A DNA stretch of 46,136 nucleotides from Oscillospiraceae bacterium (GTDB lineage: Bacteria; Bacillota; Clostridia; Oscillospirales; Acutalibacteraceae), in contig SVPV01000017.1 of the NCBI GenBank assembly GCA_015065725.1, forward strand, positions 1 through 46,136, given 5' to 3'. Position 1 is the first letter of the stretch. Every line of letters begins with the position of its first letter. Shown piece by piece: positions 1 to 7,700 of this stretch. Both the position numbers and the translations under genes were made by a program. The notes under the pieces are model-generated. The model ran no database searches, was not told where the DNA came from, and saw only the letters and a program-made list of their open reading frames with translations.

Positions 1-50
1 AGAAATGCACCGATGTGATTCGGCATGGAAGTAACATACGTCTTTTTCAT
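1..50 (-). CDS. ACT-domain-like protein, 5' end only (runs off the left edge)
   Basis: A reverse-strand reading frame starts with ATG at 50-48 and stays open to the window edge. It begins MKKTYVTSMPNHIGAFL. An AGGTGAT ribosome site lies at 54-60, and a good reverse-strand promoter lies further upstream (116-144). From memory this N-terminus resembles ACT-domain proteins that sit next to serine recombinases in clostridial mobile elements; only 17 codons are visible, so the family is tentative. It is divergent from the recombinase operon and probably belongs to the same element. Confidence 0.5.
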   Translation of the reverse strand, partial: MKKTYVTSMPNHIGAF

Positions 51-63
51 TGTATCACCTGAA

Positions 64-91
64 TTGACAAAACATTGCTATTTGATAAAAT
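64..91 (+). promoter_or_regulatory. Candidate SigA promoter toward the recombinase genes
   Basis: TTGACA (64-69) and TAAAAT (86-91) are spaced by 16 bases on the forward strand. The site lies about 200 bases upstream of the small ORF at 296 and overlaps the leader of the divergent gene, so the two units may interfere. The hexamers are good, but the distance and the AT-rich setting make it only a candidate. The rest of 92-295 shows no gene I can support. Confidence 0.35.
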
Positions 92-115
92 TCACAAATC
101 CTTTTACCGTTCAAA

Positions 116-144
116 ATTATACTACTCTTTTTTTCCAAAATCAA
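116..144 (-). promoter_or_regulatory. SigA-type promoter for the divergent ACT-domain-like gene
   Basis: On the reverse strand, TTGATT (139-144) and a perfect TATAAT (116-121) are separated by exactly 17 bases. The predicted transcript would begin near 109 and reach the ATG at 50 after a leader of about 60 bases. This independent signal supports the short partial gene at the window edge. Confidence 0.6.
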
Positions 145-295
145 TATAGCAACAAACGAAAAATCTCTCGGTGCATTACATTTTGCTTTTTACTTGCCAA
201 ATGGAATCTCCTTTTTCATCCTTCTGGTACGCACTTCGGAATAGCGGACTTGCCGCTTTTCATATAGTGTAGTACCAAATTGAAAGGGGTAGATT

Positions 296-445
296 ATGGC
301 GGAAAACGAAAAATCTACGACCGTAAAAAGTGTTTTCAAAAGCGGCGAAAGCACTACTACTGAGCGCGAATTCACGGACAAGTGGATCGAGCTTATCAAT
401 ACTTTGGAGAAAGGCAAAAGCGGAAACTTTTGCGAAAAAGCGTGA
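296..445 (+). CDS. Small hydrophilic protein upstream of the serine recombinase (49 aa)
   Basis: ATG at 296 follows a GAAAGGGG ribosome site and opens a 49-residue frame beginning MAENEKSTTVKSVFKSGES and ending at TGA 443-445. The product is charged, with no membrane segment or recognised domain. Short ORFs of this kind often precede large serine recombinases in clostridial conjugative or mobilizable elements, where an accessory or directionality role is possible but not shown here. The recombinase ribosome site lies about 50 bases downstream, so the two are probably cotranscribed. Codon use matches the recombinase rather than the host genes to the right. Confidence 0.6.
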   Translation: MAENEKSTTVKSVFKSGESTTTEREFTDKWIELINTLEKGKSGNFCEKA

Positions 446-512
446 CTAAAGGAACCTTTTGTGGTATATGGATGTAGAAACAGCTTGTTCTATCTCAAAA
501 GGAGATGGAAAA

Positions 513-2066
513 TTGAAAGTAGCTATTTATTGCCGCTTATCCGAAGAAGATAGAAACAAGCAGGTTGAAACCGACGATAGCAACAGCATTCAGAACCAAA
601 AGGCAATGCTGGTGCAATACTCTCTCGAACAGGGGTGGGAAATTTACTGTATTTACAGCGACGATGACTACGCCGGTGCAGACAGACGTCGACCGGAGTT
701 TAACCGTCTGCTGCAGGACGCAGAAGCGAGAAAATTTGATATTGTCCTCTGCAAGACACAATCCCGTTTCACCCGTGAGCTGGAGTTGGTGGAAAAGTAC
801 ATCCACGGTTTATTCCCCATTTGGGGTATTCGCTTTGTCAGCATCGTGGACAATGCCGACACCGACAACAAGGGAAATAAGAAGTCCCGACAGATCAATG
901 GACTTGTAAACGAGTGGTACTTGGAGGATATGTCTGACAACATCCGCAGCGTTCTGAAAAACAGACGGGAAAACGGATTCCATATCGGTGCTTTTGCCCT
1001 TTACGGGTACAAAAAAGACCCCGATCAAAAGGGGCATCTGATCATCGACGAGGAAGCCGCCGCTGTGGTTCGTGAGGTGTTCACCCTCTTTTCGCAGGGC
1101 TATGGCAAAACTGCAATCGCCCGTATGCTCAATGACCGAGGCATACCCAATCCAACCGAGTACAAACGTCTGAAAGGTCTGCGTTACAAGCAACCTACCG
1201 CCAAAAACAGCACACTTTGGAAATACTTTGCGATTTCCGATATGCTGGTCAACGAGATCTACATTGGCAATATGGTGCAGGGCAAATACGGCAGTATTTC
1301 CTACAAGACCAAGCAGAACAAGCCACGCCCCAAAAGTCAATGGTACATCGTTGAGGGAACACACGAACCCATCATCGACCGTGAGCTTTGGGATAGGGTG
1401 CAAAAGATGATAAAGGAACGGGCAAAGCCTTTTGACGTCGGCACTATCGGTCTGTTTGCAAGAAAGGCTCGCTGCGCCAACTGTGGATATGTGATGCGCT
1501 CCTCTAAAAATCGGGGCAAGCATTATCTGCAGTGCTCCAACCGTCACGTGGCGAAGGATGCCTGTATCGGCTCCTTTATCTCGGTTGACAAATTGGAGCA
1601 GATGGTCATTGACGAGCTGAACAGACTTTCCGAGGAGTATCTGAACAAGGACGATTTGGAAAGAAAGATCGAGTTCTGCAACAATCTGCAAGCACAAAAG
1701 GACGGTATTCTGAAAAATATAGCCACCTATGAAAAGCGTGTTGCGGAGTTGTCTAAGGGCATTCGGGAGCTGTATATGGATAAGGTCAAAGGACTCATCA
1801 GTGGTGCAGATTACACAGAGATGTCTAAGGACTTTATCGCTGACCGTGACCGCCTTGAAAGACTCATTTCGGACGGGCGTAAGCAGATTGAAGAAATCGA
1901 GGTAAAAATTGAAGTCGGCGACAACCGCAGAGAGATCATCGAGCGTTACACAAACCTCAAACACCTCACCAGAGAGATGGTTGAAATCCTCATTGACTAC
2001 ATTTCCGTAGGCAAGAGAATTCCTAAAACGAACGATGTTCCCATCGAAATTCACTGGAATTTTTGA
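513..2066 (+). CDS. Large serine recombinase (site-specific integrase/excisionase)
   Basis: Catalyses integration and excision of a mobile element through a serine-DNA intermediate. I choose TTG at 513 as the start: AAAGGAGATGG lies 7-17 bases before it and the product then opens MKVAIYCRLSEEDR, placing the nucleophilic serine at residue 10. The frame is open from TTG 459 and ATG 468, but those starts are poorly spaced from a ribosome site and add residues the family lacks. Resolvase domain about 1-150, including the R-F-T-R-E-L stretch; Recombinase domain about 160-290; zinc ribbon with Cys 321, 324, 341 and about 349; then a coiled coil about 365-460 and a short C-terminal tail. At 517 residues it has normal length and looks intact. 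GC-richer codons than the neighbouring host genes point to transfer. Its 3' end lies about 100 bases from a broken cotJC, marking the element end. Confidence 0.95.
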   Translation: MKVAIYCRLSEEDRNKQVETDDSNSIQNQKAMLVQYSLEQGWEIYCIYSDDDYAGADRRRPEFNRLLQDAEARKFDIVLCKTQSRFTRELELVEKYIHGLFPIWGIRFVSIVDNADTDNKGNKKSRQINGLVNEWYLEDMSDNIRSVLKNRRENGFHIGAFALYGYKKDPDQKGHLIIDEEAAAVVREVFTLFSQGYGKTAIARMLNDRGIPNPTEYKRLKGLRYKQPTAKNSTLWKYFAISDMLVNEIYIGNMVQGKYGSISYKTKQNKPRPKSQWYIVEGTHEPIIDRELWDRVQKMIKERAKPFDVGTIGLFARKARCANCGYVMRSSKNRGKHYLQCSNRHVAKDACIGSFISVDKLEQMVIDELNRLSEEYLNKDDLERKIEFCNNLQAQKDGILKNIATYEKRVAELSKGIRELYMDKVKGLISGADYTEMSKDFIADRDRLERLISDGRKQIEEIEVKIEVGDNRREIIERYTNLKHLTREMVEILIDYISVGKRIPKTNDVPIEIHWNF

Positions 2067-2109
2067 TATGTTGCACTTATGAGATTGCAGCTACCCAAAA
2101 ATGCCGATC

Positions 2110-2140
2110 CCAAAAACCCGCATAAATACTGGGTTTTTGG
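2110..2140. terminator. Perfect 10-bp dyad at the element/cotJC junction
   Basis: CCAAAAACCC (2110-2119) and GGGTTTTTGG (2131-2140) are exact inverted copies around an 11-base loop. The right arm carries five T, so the hairpin could end recombinase transcription from either strand. Because it sits within ~25 bases of where cotJC homology begins (about 2161), a role in the attachment site or in recombinase binding is an alternative. Confidence 0.55.
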
Positions 2141-2160
2141 ACCTCGTTATTCTTACACAG

Positions 2161-2375
2161 TTGCAGCAGAACAAAAGGCAAGGGTAACCTATGATAACCT
2201 GCTTCGTCTTATAGACGATCCCGATATTATAGAACCTCTTAAGTTCTTGAGGGCTAGGGAATTGGTACACTATCAACGCTTCGGAGAAGTTTTAAGAAAC
2301 GCCACCGATAAGCTTGATTGTAAAAATTTCTACGCATTTAATCCATCTTTCGACAAAGATTGTCTTAAGAAATAA
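2161..2375 (+). pseudogene. cotJC: cotJC, 3' fragment (spore-coat manganese-catalase-like protein)
   Basis: From residue V-A-A-E-Q-K-A-R onward the frame reads like the C-terminal third of CotJC/manganese catalase. Both second-half metal-site motifs are present: the glutamate of AAEQKAR and the histidine of R-E-L-V-H-Y-Q-R-F. It then ends with an N-F-Y-A-F-N-P-S-F-D-K tail typical of clostridial CotJC as I remember it. The upstream two thirds (normally about 120 more residues) are missing and are replaced by the recombinase element. The frame stays open back to an ATG at 2079 with no ribosome site, so a separate short protein is unlikely. In the family this is a mother-cell coat protein. Either it is a dead remnant, or it is rejoined on excision. 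Confidence 0.8.
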
Positions 2376-2380
2376 AACGC

Positions 2381-2401
2381 GGGCGGGGATTAACCCCGCC
2401 C
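2381..2401 (+). terminator. GC-rich hairpin after the cotJC fragment
   Basis: GGGCGGGG (2381-2388) and CCCCGCCC (2394-2401) form a perfect 8-bp stem with a 5-base loop, six bases after the cotJC stop. The tail is T-poor, so it may act as a terminator core or an mRNA 3' stabiliser. It is probably the original cotJ operon terminator. Confidence 0.6.
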
Positions 2402-2433
2402 TCATAATTTAAAAATTATTAATTTTTGTAGGT

Positions 2434-2458
2434 GACGGTGCTGACATCGTCTTTTTTT
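2434..2458 (+). terminator. Rho-independent terminator
   Basis: GACGGTG (2434-2440) pairs with CATCGTC (2445-2451), with one G-T pair and a four-base loop, followed directly by seven T (2452-2458). It separates the cotJC remnant from the glycan cluster. The rest of 2459-2614 is very AT-rich leader DNA with no convincing promoter hexamers that I could find. Confidence 0.65.
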
Positions 2459-2614
2459 ATTTCCACTAAACAGCTCAAAAAGTATGCAACACCAAATAAT
2501 ATGAAAAAATGTTAAATTTTTAATAAAAAAATGTTATATACAAATTTAATGAAATATGATAAAATCATAGTGAAAAAATATATATTTATTATAATTTCGA
2601 CAGGAGAATTCAAT

Positions 2615-3520
2615 ATGAAAAAAACAGGACCCATTACAGGAACCTTTATTGATGATGTTACATACGATATTCCGTCATCTAACTGGTCTAGAAAACAGTG
2701 GAAGAAAGATTTAGATAATATGCAGAAAATCGGTATAGATACCGTAATATTTATTCGCGGCGGTCTTGAGGATAAAAGCATATTCCCATCTAAAGCTTTA
2801 GGCACCGAATATGCCGACGATTTTGCAACCTTTATTTTTGAAGAAACCTCTAAACGTGATATGAAGGTTTTCTTTGGTCTTTATATTTCTAATCTAGATT
2901 GGAACGGCGGTGACGCTAAAGGAGAGATTGAAAAGAATAAGCCTTTTGTTGACGAGGTGTGGGAACGCTTCGGTAAATATCCGTCTTTTGAGGGTTGGTA
3001 TATACCCCAAGAATGTAATGCGGATAAATTAAATTTTGGCGATATCTTGCTTGGCCTTTCGGCTATATGTAAAGAAAAAACTCCCGATAAAAAAGTGCTT
3101 ATAAGTCCTTTCTTTTTAACACATATTACTGCCGAAGAGGGTGAAACACCATTATCCCCAGAAGAAACCTACGAGGTTTGGGATAAGCTGTTCACTTACG
3201 GAGGCAAAAATGTCGATATTTGTGCTGTTCAGGACGGAACTGCACCTATGTCACAAATGACCGAGTATTATACTGCTATGAAAAATGTTTGCGATAAGCA
3301 TAATATCGAGCATTGGGTAAACGCCGAAACCTTCGAGCGTGATGTTCGCCGTATGTATTATCCAATTACATTCTCACTTTTAAAGCGTAGACTTGATATG
3401 CACAAGAATTATGCAGAGAAGATTATTACCTTTGAATTTTCACATTTTTTAAGTCCGCAGTCGATTTATCCGTCGGCACACAATCTTAATAAATTATACA
3501 TTGACGAGTATTGTAAATAG
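2615..3520 (+). CDS. DUF4434-type TIM-barrel protein (glycoside-hydrolase-like)
   Basis: A 301-residue cytoplasmic protein without a signal peptide. The start is ATG 2615, 6 bases after AGGAGAA (2602-2608); the frame is open upstream to 2531, but that stretch has no ribosome site. The N-terminus I-T-G-T-F-I-D-D-V, then a W-x-K-D-L-x-x-M-x-x-I-G-I-D-T-V-I block and the later E-G-W-Y-I-P-Q-E motif fit the DUF4434 family, whose members resemble TIM-barrel glycosidases. E97 and the Y-I-P-Q-E glutamate are plausible acidic catalytic positions, but this is inference. It lies 14 bases before an AGE-family epimerase and is probably cotranscribed with it, which suggests processing of an imported sugar or oligosaccharide. 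The substrate is unknown. Confidence 0.7.
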   Translation: MKKTGPITGTFIDDVTYDIPSSNWSRKQWKKDLDNMQKIGIDTVIFIRGGLEDKSIFPSKALGTEYADDFATFIFEETSKRDMKVFFGLYISNLDWNGGDAKGEIEKNKPFVDEVWERFGKYPSFEGWYIPQECNADKLNFGDILLGLSAICKEKTPDKKVLISPFFLTHITAEEGETPLSPEETYEVWDKLFTYGGKNVDICAVQDGTAPMSQMTEYYTAMKNVCDKHNIEHWVNAETFERDVRRMYYPITFSLLKRRLDMHKNYAEKIITFEFSHFLSPQSIYPSAHNLNKLYIDEYCK

Positions 3521-3534
3521 GTAGGGTGAATAAT

Positions 3535-4743
3535 ATGAATATTGCTTTGTTAAAAGAGGCTAGAGATTGGGCTAGAAGCGAACTTGATATATCGGTTAAG
3601 TTTTGGCTTAAAAACGGTATTGACCGTGTGAACGGCGGTGTGTACACCTGTCTTGACCGCGAGGGTAAGGTTTATTCGACAGATAAAAGTGTTTGGATGC
3701 AGGGACGCTGTGCTTGGACATTTGCACGCCTTTGCAATCAGTACGGTAATAAACCGGAATGGCTTGAAGCCTCAAAAAGCTGTTTAGACTTTTTAGAAAA
3801 CCATTGTATTAATAAAGAGGCTGACGGCAGACTCTATTTTACGGTTACGGCTGACGGTAAACCCTTGCGTCAAAGAAGATATTACTTTAGCGAATCTTTT
3901 TATATAATTGCTAATGCCGAATATTACGGTGCAACAGGTGAGCAAGTACATATTGAACGTGCAAGAAAGTACTATGATATGCTTTATGCACTTAATAACG
4001 GTCTTTTAAAAGACCCAACGGGATTAGGCCCTAAAACCATTACCGAAACCCGTACAGGTCGTGCTTTGGCAGACCCGATGATTTTCTTAAACACAACCGC
4101 AATAATGCGTATGTATGACCCTGCGAATAAAGAAAAATATGATAAGTATTCTGCCGAATGTGCAGAGGAAATAGTAAAATACTTTTATAAGCCAGAGCTT
4201 TCTTGTACCCTTGAAAGCGTGGCATTAGACGGTACACTGCAGTTAGATTTTACTGCTGGTAGGGTAGTAAACCCAGGTCACGATATTGAGTGTAGCTGGT
4301 TCCTTGTTGAAGAGGCTGAATATCAAGCTAACAGTGCCTTAATGGAAAGTGCAAAGGAAATTTTTGAATGTGCTGCTAATGCGGGTTGGGATAAAACATA
4401 CGGCGGTCTATTAAGCTTTATTGACTGCCTTGGCAATCCTCCCGAAGCCTATGAACACGATATGAAGCTTTGGTGGCCGCATAACGAGCTTATGATTGCC
4501 GCTTTAATGTTCTATAAGAACACAGGCGAGCAAAAATATTTGGATTGGTTCCAGAAATCAAGACAATACTGTATAGAACATTTCTGTGATAAGGAATATG
4601 GCGAGTGGTACGGTTATCTTCGCCGCGACGGTAATCCAACCGAGCCTGCATCAAAGGGTAGCACCTTTAAAGGACCGTTCCACGTTCCGAGATGCCTTAT
4701 GGCCATTGATAAGCTAGTTTCAGAAATAGAAGCAACGTTATAA
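3535..4743 (+). CDS. AGE-family epimerase (N-acylglucosamine 2-epimerase / cellobiose 2-epimerase fold)
   Basis: Expected to interconvert C2 epimers of a sugar such as GlcNAc/ManNAc or a mannose-terminated disaccharide, in the cytoplasm. I choose ATG 3535, 5 bases after AGGGTGA; GTG 3526 is in frame but overlaps that site. The 402-residue protein has the alpha6/alpha6-barrel length of the family. Both characteristic histidines are visible: N-P-G-H-D-I-E-C-S-W with His249, and L-W-W-P-H-N-E-L with His316. The FxxR-type early motif W-M-Q-G-R-C-A-W-T-F is present near residues 50-60. It follows the DUF4434 gene by 14 bases and precedes a giant surface protein. Family confidence is high; the exact substrate cannot be read from sequence. 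A role in mannose-type or amino-sugar catabolism is inference. Confidence 0.85.
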   Translation: MNIALLKEARDWARSELDISVKFWLKNGIDRVNGGVYTCLDREGKVYSTDKSVWMQGRCAWTFARLCNQYGNKPEWLEASKSCLDFLENHCINKEADGRLYFTVTADGKPLRQRRYYFSESFYIIANAEYYGATGEQVHIERARKYYDMLYALNNGLLKDPTGLGPKTITETRTGRALADPMIFLNTTAIMRMYDPANKEKYDKYSAECAEEIVKYFYKPELSCTLESVALDGTLQLDFTAGRVVNPGHDIECSWFLVEEAEYQANSALMESAKEIFECAANAGWDKTYGGLLSFIDCLGNPPEAYEHDMKLWWPHNELMIAALMFYKNTGEQKYLDWFQKSRQYCIEHFCDKEYGEWYGYLRRDGNPTEPASKGSTFKGPFHVPRCLMAIDKLVSEIEATL

Positions 4744-4779
4744 TGATTATTATAAGCTTTACTTGAAAGGATAAAGATT

Positions 4780-7700
4780 ATGTCAAAACTTGTCGAATTT
4801 ATCAAAACTAAACGAAATATACCGCTTGCGGTTATTTTGACACTGTGTATTGTATTTTCCGCTATATTTGTAGGTGTTTCTGCAACAAGTGCAAATATTC
4901 TTGAAGGCAATACAACAGGTAAACTTTATAATATAACATTAAATCCTGCGTTAGCACAGGGCAGTACTTTTGCTGATAATTTAGTTTACAACAATTTAGA
5001 ACCTGCTAAAATGAGCGGTGACTTTGCCTTTTATTTACAGGATACGGGCGATTATAATCGCAACTCAAATACTACCGAGTTTTTAACGGCTGCAAATCTT
5101 GGTAAAAGCAATAATGACGATATTATAAAAAATTTAACTTATGCTACTAATAATGATATTGTTAAGATAGAGCATACAAGCGGCGGTGCAAAGCCTTTGA
5201 GCCACCGTGCAGCTCTTGCCTTTGACCTTGGTGCTTATTACGATGTTAATAAACTCGAGATAACACAGGCTATCGGTAAACAGAATAGGGCGATTATAAA
5301 CTTATCGGTGTATGCAGGCGAAAAACTAACTGCTTCAATATTCCAAAATAAAGTAGGCTCGGGTGGTAGCGGTACTCAAGATGTTATGTCTGTAAACCTT
5401 GAAAACTCAGCTAATACCCGTTACATTGTTATAGTCTTTGACCACGTAAGCGAAGCTAATAATCCTATTGTTAATCAACATGCATATCATATTTGGTTAA
5501 AGAACATCGCGGCTTTCGGTACAAAAACAGGCGACCTTCCGCCGCAAGTAGATTATACCGATAATATTCTTGATAAAGAAACTGCCGTAGGCGGTCTTTA
5601 CAATATAGCTTTGCCGCAAGGCACCTTAACACAAGGTCAGACCTTTAATGCAACAGCACTTTCCAATGTATATGATAACATTGAAAAATGCAATGTAAAC
5701 GGCGGTTTTATATTACTCACAGCTGATACTGCCGACGTAGACGGTGATGGCAATACTACAGAGGATTTATCGGCAAAGGATCTCGGAAAATCTAATTCAG
5801 AAATGCTGAAAATTCTTACAAATAAGGATAATACCAAGATTGTAAGTGTTTCGCATAATCCAATGGACTCTTCAAGAATTAAAAACAGATTTGCTATAGT
5901 TTACGATTTAGGTGCTTATTATGATGTTGATAGATTTGAATTGACACAAGCGTCTAAAGGATATGTAGTTACATATAATTTCTCGGTATATGCCGGCAAT
6001 ACGTTAGACGGTACTATATTTGATAACGTTGTAGGTCGTGGCGGTTGTAACACCTACAATGCAAATAAAATGTCTGTAACACTCGAAAATGCAGAAAACT
6101 CTAGATATCTTGTAGTTGTAGTAGACCATGCTTCACAGTCCTTTAATAACTTTGCGAATGAGCATGGATATTATGGTCATTTCACTAATATTGCAGCATT
6201 TGGTATTAAGAAGGGCGAACTTCCTGATGATGCTTACGGGGAAAGTATCCTTGAAGGCAACGAAAACGGTACACTTTATAACATAACCCTAAATCCCGCA
6301 TTAACACAGGGTGCAGCTTTTGTTGATAATTTAGTTTACAATAATTTAGCACCATCTGCTATGAGTGATGACTTTGCTCTCTATACAGAGGATAAAGACG
6401 ATGCTAATAACAACGGCAACATTACTGAATTTTTAACTGCTGAAAAGCTAGGCAAGAATAATGCCGATATTTTAAAGAATATTACTAATGCTGAAAATGC
6501 AGATTTAGTTAAAATTGAGCATACAAGCGGCGATGCAAAGCCTTTAAGCCATCGTGCAGCAATAGTTTATGATTTAGGTGCTTATTACGATGTTAATAAG
6601 CTCCAGATAACACAGGCTATCGCGAAAGAAAATATTGCGGTTATAAACTTCTCGGTGTATGCGGGTAAAACCCTTGATGCTACAATATTCCAAAATAAAG
6701 TAGGTAAGGGCGGTGGCACGATTAATGATGCCATGACTGCAATTCTTGAGGGTTCAAACGATACCCGTTATATAGTTATAGTTTTCGACCACGTAACTAC
6801 TGCAAATAATCCTATTGTTAATCAACAGGCATATCATGTTTGGTTGAAGAATATTGTGGCTTTCGGTACAAAGACAGGTGATATCGAAGCTCCTGTAGAT
6901 TATGGTAGTAATATTCTTGTAGGCAACGAAAATGGTGCACTTTACAACATAACCTTAAATCCCGCATTAACACAGGGTGCGGCTTTTGTTGATGATTTGG
7001 TTTATAACAACTTAGAAAAATGTGCTATGAGTGGCGACTTTGCTCTCTATACAGAGGATAAAGGCGATGCTGATAACAACGGCAACACCACAGAATTTTT
7101 AACTGCTGAAAAGCTAGGCAAGAATAATGCCGATATTTTAAAGAATCTTACTAATACCGAAAATGCAGATTTAGTAAAAATTGAGCATACAAGCGGCGGT
7201 GCAAAGCCTTTAAGCCACCGTGCAGCAATAGTTTATGATTTAGGTGCTTATTACGATGTTAATAAACTCGAGATAACACAGGCTATCGGTAAACAGAATA
7301 GGGCGATTATAAACTTCTCGGTGTATGCAGGTAAAACTCTTGACGCTACAATATTCCAGAATAAAGTAGGTAAGGGCGGCAGCAGAACTGACGACATTAC
7401 CTCAGCTGTTTTAACAGATTCTGAAAACACACGCTATATTGTTATAGTGTTTGACCACGTAAGCGAAGCTAATAATCCGATTATCAATCAATACACATAT
7501 CATATTTGGTTAAAGAATATCGCGGCTTTCGGTACAAAGACCAGCGACCTTGAACCTCCTGTAGATTACGGCAGTAACATTCTTTTAGGTAATAAAAACG
7601 GAGCTCTTTATAAAATAGGTCTCAATAATCCGTTAATACAAGGCGAGACTTTTGCTGATAATTTGGTATACGACAATTTAACAAAAAGCGGAGATACTGC

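Noticed and set aside
25-267. An 80-codon forward frame at the left edge
   Set aside because: No ribosome site, composition like random AT-rich DNA, and it overlaps the divergent promoter and start of the ACT-domain-like gene.
810-2054. A 414-codon reverse-strand reading frame antisense to the serine recombinase
   Set aside because: It is a shadow of a strongly supported gene with catalytic serine, recombinase domain and zinc ribbon; no ribosome site or recognisable protein features on the reverse strand.
2079-2375. A free-standing 98-residue protein starting at ATG 2079
   Set aside because: No ribosome site; the first 28 residues are not CotJC-like and lie in the element end. The rest is the tail of CotJC, so a truncated gene is the better reading.
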